A DNA stretch of 17,240 bases, from positions 1,517 to 18,756 of the forward strand of contig QHVD01000119.1 of assembly GCA_003222235.1 (NCBI GenBank). The letters run 5' to 3'. Position 1 is the first letter of the stretch, and each line of letters begins with the position of its first letter. The translations under genes were made by a program, and so were the position numbers. This DNA is from Gemmatimonadota bacterium. GTDB lineage: Bacteria; Gemmatimonadota; Gemmatimonadetes; Gemmatimonadales; GWC2-71-9. Shown piece after piece: positions 12,799 to 17,240 of this stretch. The notes beneath the pieces are model-generated. The model was given only the letters and a program-made list of their open reading frames with translations. It was not told where the DNA came from and did not search any database.

Positions 12799-14361
12799 TT
12801 GGGGAATCCCGCGCACTCCCTCCCTCGGCGACCGCCGGTGAGTCCGTTGAGCGAAGTGCGCCCCACCTACCTCTTATCCCGGTGGCTGTTCCTGCGTCTC
12901 CTGGGGCTCGTCTACCTCATCGCGTTCGTGTCGCTCGCCGTCCAGATCACGGGGCTCGTGGGCGAGCACGGGATCCTCCCCGCCCGGGACTTCCTCGACC
13001 GGGCGCGCGCGACCTACGGCGGCGCCGCCTACCGGCTCTTCCCCACTCTCTGCTGGCTGGGCGCCGGCGACGGCGCGCTGCGGCTGCTGGCCTGGGGTGG
13101 GGCCGTACTGGCGCTGTTGCTGATCGCGGGGGTCGCCCAGGCGCCGGTGCTCTTGCTGCTCTGGGCTCTGTACCTCTCCCTCAGCGTCGTCGGGCAGGTG
13201 TTCTTGTGGTTCCAGTGGGACGCGCTGCTGCTCGAAACGGGGCTCGTCGCGATCCTCTATGCGCCCGCACGGTGGCTGCCGAGTCTCGAGCGGGAGCCCG
13301 AGCCCTCCCGGGCGATGCATTGGCTGGTGTTGTGGCTCTTGTTCCGGCTGATGTTCCTCTCGGGGATCACCAAGCTCGCGAGCGGCGATCCGACGTGGCG
13401 CACCCTCACGGCCCTCGACTACCACTTCTGGACCCAGCCGCTGCCGCCGTGGACCGCGTGGTACGCGCAGCAGCTGCCTCCGTGGATGCACCGGGCCATG
13501 ACGCTCGGCATGTTCGTGATCGAGCTCGGGGCGCCTTGGCTGATCTTCGCGCCGCCGCGGTTCGCGCGGTTGCGGCTCACCGCCTTCGTGCTGCTCGTCC
13601 TGGGCCAGCTGGGCATCGCGGTCACCGGGAACTACGGGTTCTTCAACCTGCTCTCCCTCACCCTCTGCGTGCCGCTGCTCGACGACGCCGTGCTGCGGCG
13701 TGCGATTCCGCTGCGCCTCGCCGCCGGGGCGCCCGAGCCGCGCTGGAAGCGCGTGGGCGTCACGGTGTTCGTGCCGGTCGTCGCGCTCTTGACCGCGCTG
13801 GCGTTCGTTCGCGAGATCGCCGCCACCCTGCCCGGCGGCGGGTCCCTCGACCACGCGCTGCTCCGCGCCGTGGCGCCGCTGCGCTCGATCAACGGCTACG
13901 GGTTGTTCCGGGTGATGACGACCGAGCGGCCGGAGATCGTGATCGAAGGCAGCCGGGACGGCGTGTCCTGGAAGGAATACGAGTTCCGTTGGAAGCCGGG
14001 CGCCCTCACCCGCCGCCCGCGGTTCTCGCAGCCGCACATGCCGCGGCTCGACTGGCAGATGTGGTTCGCCGCGCTGAACCCGCAGGGCGCGCGGAGCTGG
14101 CTTGCGCCCCTGACGCGTCATCTCCTCGCGGGAACGCCGGAGGTGCTCGCGCTGCTGGGTGAGAATCCCTTCCCCGCGCACGCGCCGCGCTATCTGCGGC
14201 TCGCCTACTACCGCTACCGGTTCAGCACCCCGGCCGAGCGGGCGCGGAGCGGCGACTGGTGGGAGCGGGAGTTCAGCGGTTACCTCACCGGAGCGCTGTC
14301 TCTCCCCGGGACGCCGCCACTACCGGATTCCGCGGCACGCCGCCCGCTCGGATCTCCGTGA
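12799..14361 (+). CDS. Lipase maturation factor family membrane protein
   Basis: A polytopic membrane protein homologous to vertebrate LMF1, the endoplasmic-reticulum factor needed to fold lipoprotein lipase; the bacterial role is unknown. Family signatures: YLLSRWLFLRLLGLVYLIAF, LVGEHGILPARDFL, FQWDALLLETG, LFRLMFLSGITKL, GNYGFFNLLSL, then a soluble C-terminal part with NGYGLFRVMTTERPEIVIEG, WKEYEFRWKPG, QPHMPRLDWQMWFAAL and YYRYRFS. About eight to nine membrane helices precede residue 370. The frame is open from 12745 (GTG, then ATG at 12748, ATG at 12772). I prefer the TTG at 12799, which has GGGAGG five bases upstream; a GTG at 12838 would start even closer to the first conserved helix. 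It lies 101 nt before EF-P and may be cotranscribed with it. Confidence 0.85.
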   Translation: MGNPAHSLPRRPPVSPLSEVRPTYLLSRWLFLRLLGLVYLIAFVSLAVQITGLVGEHGILPARDFLDRARATYGGAAYRLFPTLCWLGAGDGALRLLAWGGAVLALLLIAGVAQAPVLLLLWALYLSLSVVGQVFLWFQWDALLLETGLVAILYAPARWLPSLEREPEPSRAMHWLVLWLLFRLMFLSGITKLASGDPTWRTLTALDYHFWTQPLPPWTAWYAQQLPPWMHRAMTLGMFVIELGAPWLIFAPPRFARLRLTAFVLLVLGQLGIAVTGNYGFFNLLSLTLCVPLLDDAVLRRAIPLRLAAGAPEPRWKRVGVTVFVPVVALLTALAFVREIAATLPGGGSLDHALLRAVAPLRSINGYGLFRVMTTERPEIVIEGSRDGVSWKEYEFRWKPGALTRRPRFSQPHMPRLDWQMWFAALNPQGARSWLAPLTRHLLAGTPEVLALLGENPFPAHAPRYLRLAYYRYRFSTPAERARSGDWWEREFSGYLTGALSLPGTPPLPDSAARRPLGSP

Positions 14362-14462
14362 GCCTGCTCCCCGTTGACCCTGCAGCGGTCGCGTTTATCT
14401 TCCGCCCGGGACGCGTGGGCCATCGGGTGGCCCGCGCGGTTTCCATCTCTGGGAGTCTCTCG

Positions 14463-15020
14463 ATGAAGGCGACGGACATCAGGCGCGGGCACGTCATCCT
14501 GCTCTCCGGGCAGCCGTGCCGCGTGATGGATTTCACGCACCGCACGCCGGGCAACCTGCGCGCGTTCGTCCAGGTCCGGCTGCGGAACCTGGTGACCGGA
14601 AACACGTTCGACACGCGCCTCTCCGCCACCGACTTCGTGGACGAGGCACCGCTCGAGACCAAGGAGTTCCAGGTCCTGTATCGAGACCAGGGGGGCGTGC
14701 ACGTCATGGACACCAACACCTACGAGCAGCACACCCTCGACGCCGAAGCGGTGGCGGACCAGGGCGCCTGGCTCGGACCGGAGATGCACATCCAGGTCGA
14801 GTGGCTGAACGGCCGGCCGGTGGGCATCGAGCTCCCCGCCGTGGTCGAGCTGGTGGTGGTCCAGACCTCGCCCGTCATGCGGGGCGCAACCAAGACGGCC
14901 AGCACCAAGCCCGCCAAGCTATCGAACGGCGTCACCATCCAGGTCCCGGAGTTCATCAACGAGGGGGAGAAGGTGCGCGTGGACCCGCGGGAAGGGGTAT
15001 ACCTGGAGCGGGCGAAGTAA
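14463..15020 (+). CDS. efp: Elongation factor P with Asn at the tip position
   Basis: A 185-aa translation factor that binds between the ribosomal P and E sites and relieves stalling at consecutive prolines. All three beta-barrel domains are present: domain I (KATDIRRGHVILLSGQPCRV), domain II (YEQHTLDAEAV, MHIQVEWLNGRPVGIELP) and domain III (LSNGVTIQVPEFINEGEKVRVD, ending REGVYLERAK). The ATG at 14463 has GGGAG seven bases upstream; a longer in-frame start is rejected because the EF-P fold begins at MKATD. The loop that carries the modified Lys or Arg in other bacteria (PGKGQA in E. coli) reads TPGNLRAF here, with Asn31 at the tip. EpmA-type lysylation and EarP-type rhamnosylation therefore seem impossible at that site. 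Confidence 0.93.
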   Translation: MKATDIRRGHVILLSGQPCRVMDFTHRTPGNLRAFVQVRLRNLVTGNTFDTRLSATDFVDEAPLETKEFQVLYRDQGGVHVMDTNTYEQHTLDAEAVADQGAWLGPEMHIQVEWLNGRPVGIELPAVVELVVVQTSPVMRGATKTASTKPAKLSNGVTIQVPEFINEGEKVRVDPREGVYLERAK

Positions 15021-15022
15021 GT

Positions 15023-15040
15023 CCCGCCCGTTCGGGTGGG
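15023..15040 (+). other. Short hairpin just after EF-P stop
   Basis: CCCGCCC (15023-15029) and GGGTGGG (15034-15040) form a 7-bp stem with one G-U pair and a GTTC loop, two bases after the EF-P stop codon. There is no T run, so it is at most a weak transcript end or 3' stabiliser. Confidence 0.4.
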
Positions 15041-15075
15041 TCAACGCGGACACAAGCCCCAGTAAATTCACACTG

Positions 15076-15098
15076 ACCCCGGGACATCGCCCCGGGGT
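15076..15098 (+). terminator. Possible intrinsic terminator between EF-P and aminotransferase
   Basis: ACCCCGGG (15076-15083) pairs with CCCGGGGT (15091-15098) across a 7-nt loop and is followed by TCGTTTGT, a poor U-rich tail. It lies 56 nt past the EF-P stop and 26 nt before the aminotransferase start. It may partly separate the two genes or act as an attenuator-like leader structure. Confidence 0.45.
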
Positions 15099-15124
15099 TC
15101 GTTTGTCGCCGGAGGGGACGCTGC

Positions 15125-16315
15125 ATGCGCTCGGCCACACGCCTCGACATTCTCGGCACCGAGCAGGCCTACGTGGTGCTCGCGGCCGCCCGGCAGGTAG
15201 AGGCCGCCGGACATCGCGTCGTGCATCTCGAGATCGGCGAGCCCGACATGCCGACGCCGCCGCATGTGGTCGAGGCGGGTGTGCGGGCGCTCCGGGACGG
15301 GCTGACCCGCTACGCCCTGGCCGCGGGAGTGCCGGAGCTGCGTGACGCGATCGCCCGCTCGCTCGCCGCGCGCGGGGTGCGGGCCTCGGCGGAGAACGTG
15401 ATCGTCACTCCCGGCGCGAAGCCGATGCTGTTTTGCGCCGCGCTCGCGTTGGTCGAGACCGGCGACGAGGTGCTCACGCCGGACCCGGGGTTCCCGATCT
15501 ACGAGTCGGTGGTGCGGTTTGCCGGTGGCCGGCCGGTCTACTATCCGCTCGACGAGACGCGGGGGTTCGCGCCCGACGTGGACGCGATCGCGGCGCGAAT
15601 CACGCCGCGCACTCGGGCCCTCATTCTCAATGTGCCGCACAACCCGACCGGTGGGGTCGCGGCCCTGGACGATCTCGCGCGCCTCGCCGCGCTGGCCGAA
15701 CGGCACGATCTGTGGGTGATCTCGGACGAGGTGTACGGGCGGATCCGCTATGACGGGCGGTACGACAGCATCGCGGCGCTCCCGGGCCTGGCCGAGCGGA
15801 CGGTGATCGTCGACGGCTTCTCCAAAACCTACTCGATGACGGGCTGGCGGCTCGGCTATGGCGTGATGCCGGCGTGGCTCGCCGCGCCGATGACGACCCT
15901 CGTCATCAACAACGTTTCGTGCACCGCGACCTTCGTGCAGTACGCGGGTCTCGCGGCGCTGACCGGGCCGCAGGAGCCGGTCACGCGAATGGTGTCGGGA
16001 CTGCGTGCGAAGCGCGACTTGTTGGTGAACGGGCTCAACGCCATTGACGGCGTTGCGTGCGACACGCCGTCGGGCGCGTTTTACGCGTTTCCGGACGTTC
16101 GTGGGGTCCTCGAGCGCGCCGGGCTCACGTGTGAGACGTTCGCAGAGCGGCTGCTCGCGGAGCACCACACGGCCGTGCTCGCCGGGACCGCGTTCGGACC
16201 CGGCGGGGCGGGGCATCTGCGGCTGTGCTTCGCCACCGAGCGCGCCGAGATCGAGCTCGCTCTCGAGCGGCTGCGGAACGGCGTCACCGGCCTGGTGACG
16301 GCCGGTGCTCGATAA
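15125..16315 (+). CDS. Class I/II PLP-dependent aminotransferase (AspC/AlaT-like)
   Basis: A 396-aa fold-type I aminotransferase that moves an amino group between an amino acid and a 2-oxo acid. Key residues are in place: substrate-loop LEIGEPDMPTP, Asn173 in VPHNPTGG, Asp201 in VISDEVYGRI (pairs with the PLP nitrogen), Lys234 in GFSKTYSMTGWRLGY (Schiff base) and Arg366 in GHLRLCFA (substrate carboxylate). The overall pattern fits the I-gamma aspartate/alanine/aromatic aminotransferases; the exact amino acid cannot be read from sequence. The ATG at 15125 has GGAGGGG seven bases upstream. The length is normal for the family. No biosynthetic neighbours point to a pathway, and the gene probably belongs to the EF-P transcript only by read-through. 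Confidence 0.92.
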   Translation: MRSATRLDILGTEQAYVVLAAARQVEAAGHRVVHLEIGEPDMPTPPHVVEAGVRALRDGLTRYALAAGVPELRDAIARSLAARGVRASAENVIVTPGAKPMLFCAALALVETGDEVLTPDPGFPIYESVVRFAGGRPVYYPLDETRGFAPDVDAIAARITPRTRALILNVPHNPTGGVAALDDLARLAALAERHDLWVISDEVYGRIRYDGRYDSIAALPGLAERTVIVDGFSKTYSMTGWRLGYGVMPAWLAAPMTTLVINNVSCTATFVQYAGLAALTGPQEPVTRMVSGLRAKRDLLVNGLNAIDGVACDTPSGAFYAFPDVRGVLERAGLTCETFAERLLAEHHTAVLAGTAFGPGGAGHLRLCFATERAEIELALERLRNGVTGLVTAGAR

Positions 16316-16362
16316 CTCCGATCCCGAGCGATCGTCTTGGAGCGGATCAGAAATCAGGGCTC

Positions 16363-16440
16363 AGGGCAGTTGTCAGAAGCCAAGGCGCAGGCGGCCGGCA
16401 ACTGACGACCGCTTGCGGCTTGGCGTCTGTCAACTGCTCT
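16363..16440. repeat. 22-bp imperfect inverted repeat downstream of the aminotransferase
   Basis: The arms 16363-16384 and 16419-16440 match at 19 of 22 positions when one is reverse-complemented, with a 34-nt loop that repeats parts of the arm (CAACTGACGAC). It lies between the convergent aminotransferase and PKD/LamG genes and is flanked by further short repetitions (ATCAGGGC/TCAGGGC before it, CTGGACGC/CTGGACCC after it). A bidirectional transcript end is possible; no T tract is visible. Confidence 0.75.
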
Positions 16441-16557
16441 GACGACTGGACGCCTGGACCCTGTCGTTCTCGTCAATGGGCGATCAGTGGCAGCTCCCCG
16501 ACCCGGTGTCCGTCGACGTGTAGCCCGGCACCGGGCGGAGGCGGGGCACAGCAGCGA

Positions 16558-17240
16558 TCACGGGAGTTTCGTCACTTGGACGTTGTCCCACAGGCTCACG
16601 TTGTTCCATCCCCCGACCGCGATCGTCCCGCGCGCGTAATCGCCATCCGTCGCCGTCAGTTGCAGCGTGCCATTGACGTACGCCTTGAGCGTCGTCCCGA
16701 CCACCTCTAACCGCAGCGTATACCACTGGCCCAGCGTGGCGCCAATTGCCTTGGGGGGCGCCAGATCAATGTCGGAGCTCCCGACCCGCTTCCGCAGAAT
16801 CACGGCGCCGCTCCCGTTCAGCCCCGCATAGTAGCTCCCCCACGTGCCCGGCTGATAGCGGGCGAACACGCGCGCGATCCCGCCGCTGGAGGCCCAGGTG
16901 ATCAACTTGACTTGCGCCTGAACTGCGTAGTCCGTCCACGTCGTGTCCCCCGCGTAGCTCCAATCGCTCCCGCTGGTATTGGTGTTGCGGTATCCATGGT
17001 TCGTCCCGGAGTCGAGCACGACCGCCCATGAGCCTTGCACCGGCCGCCAGCACGGGCAGCCCCCCGTCTCGAAGTCATCCGCAAACAAGGCCGCGCCGGG
17101 CGGACTGACGGTCACGGCGATCTTGCCGGATCCCGCCCCGCCGTCCTTATCCGTGACCGTCAGGCGTAGGGTGTCCGTCCCAGCCGCGGTGTACGTGTGC
17201 GTGGCCGTAATAGGACTGGACTGGCTGGACGTGCTCCCGG
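16558..17240 (-). CDS. Secreted PKD plus LamG/concanavalin-like protein, C-terminal part (5' truncated)
   Basis: The frame is open from the window edge at 17240 to the stop at 16558, so the N-terminus lies outside; an internal GTG at 17115 should not be taken as the start. Residues near the edge (SSPITATHTYTAAGTDTLRL, then TVTDKDGGAGSGKIAVTVSP) are the end of a PKD domain, an extracellular Ig-like beta sandwich. After a short linker, FADDFETGG...WRPVQGSWAV opens a concanavalin/LamG-like jelly-roll of about 180 residues (YRNTNTSGSDWSYAG, GIARVFARYQPGTWGSYYAG, GQWYTLRLEVVGTTLKAYVNGT, ARGTIAVGGWNNVSLWDNVQV). Such domains bind carbohydrate or other surface ligands. The catalytic part, if any, lies upstream. 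The codons suggest a cell-surface or secreted multidomain protein. Confidence 0.85.
   Translation of the reverse strand, partial: GSTSSQSSPITATHTYTAAGTDTLRLTVTDKDGGAGSGKIAVTVSPPGAALFADDFETGGCPCWRPVQGSWAVVLDSGTNHGYRNTNTSGSDWSYAGDTTWTDYAVQAQVKLITWASSGGIARVFARYQPGTWGSYYAGLNGSGAVILRKRVGSSDIDLAPPKAIGATLGQWYTLRLEVVGTTLKAYVNGTLQLTATDGDYARGTIAVGGWNNVSLWDNVQVTKLP

Noticed and set aside
12874..14181. Long open minus-strand frame opposite the lipase-maturation-factor gene
   Set aside because: Low-complexity Glu/Gln/Arg/His translation, antisense to a gene with recognised family signatures.

Overview
The window is a high-GC, densely coded piece of a bacterial chromosome, probably from an environmental genome. 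Sixteen protein genes can be supported, and two of them run off the ends. Small overlaps with GTGA-type stop/start junctions, good GGAGG ribosome binding sites, an EF-P whose tip reads TPGNLRAF, and a coiled-coil lipoprotein of a kind I associate with Bacteroidota/Gemmatimonadota all fit a Gemmatimonadota-like soil or sediment bacterium. That placement is inference from style and not a phylogenetic result.

Layout. 1-2268 (minus) is an ABC export system of the COG4586/COG4587/COG3694 type: an ATPase, a first ABC-2 permease coupled to it by a 4-nt overlap, and a second permease cut by the window edge. 2292-2327 is a clear intrinsic terminator for the next minus-strand gene, a small secreted protein (2353-2880). 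3047-6277 (minus) is a tightly overlapping three-gene operon: an 831-aa SF1 helicase, an 86-aa coiled-coil protein and a 161-aa protein with a coiled coil plus a conserved-looking C-terminal domain. I do not recognise this arrangement as a named system, and it is the best candidate here for something undescribed. Divergent from it is a homodimeric-type ABC exporter (6482-8323, plus).

8412-12647 (minus) holds four separately spaced genes: a secreted SELENBP1/methanethiol-oxidase-family protein, a monofunctional proline dehydrogenase, a small ABM-like ferredoxin-fold protein with an Arg-rich tail, and a coiled-coil lipoprotein with a near-perfect CRP-type palindrome just upstream. 12799-16315 (plus) runs lipase-maturation-factor homologue, elongation factor P (with Asn in place of the usual modified Lys/Arg) and a class I/II aminotransferase. 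16558-17240 (minus) is the C-terminal part of a secreted PKD plus LamG-like protein.

Several gaps between genes contain short iterated or self-complementary islands: heptamers near 347-463, octamers at 11723-11770, perfect or near-perfect inverted repeats at 8331-8372, 9862-9886 and 16363-16440, and a looser copy at 10863-10899. They look like one style of intergenic repeat built from 7-8 nt syllables. At one place the repeat has run into the start of a gene (the second ABC permease). No rRNA, convincing tRNA, CRISPR array, transposase or phage gene was seen.
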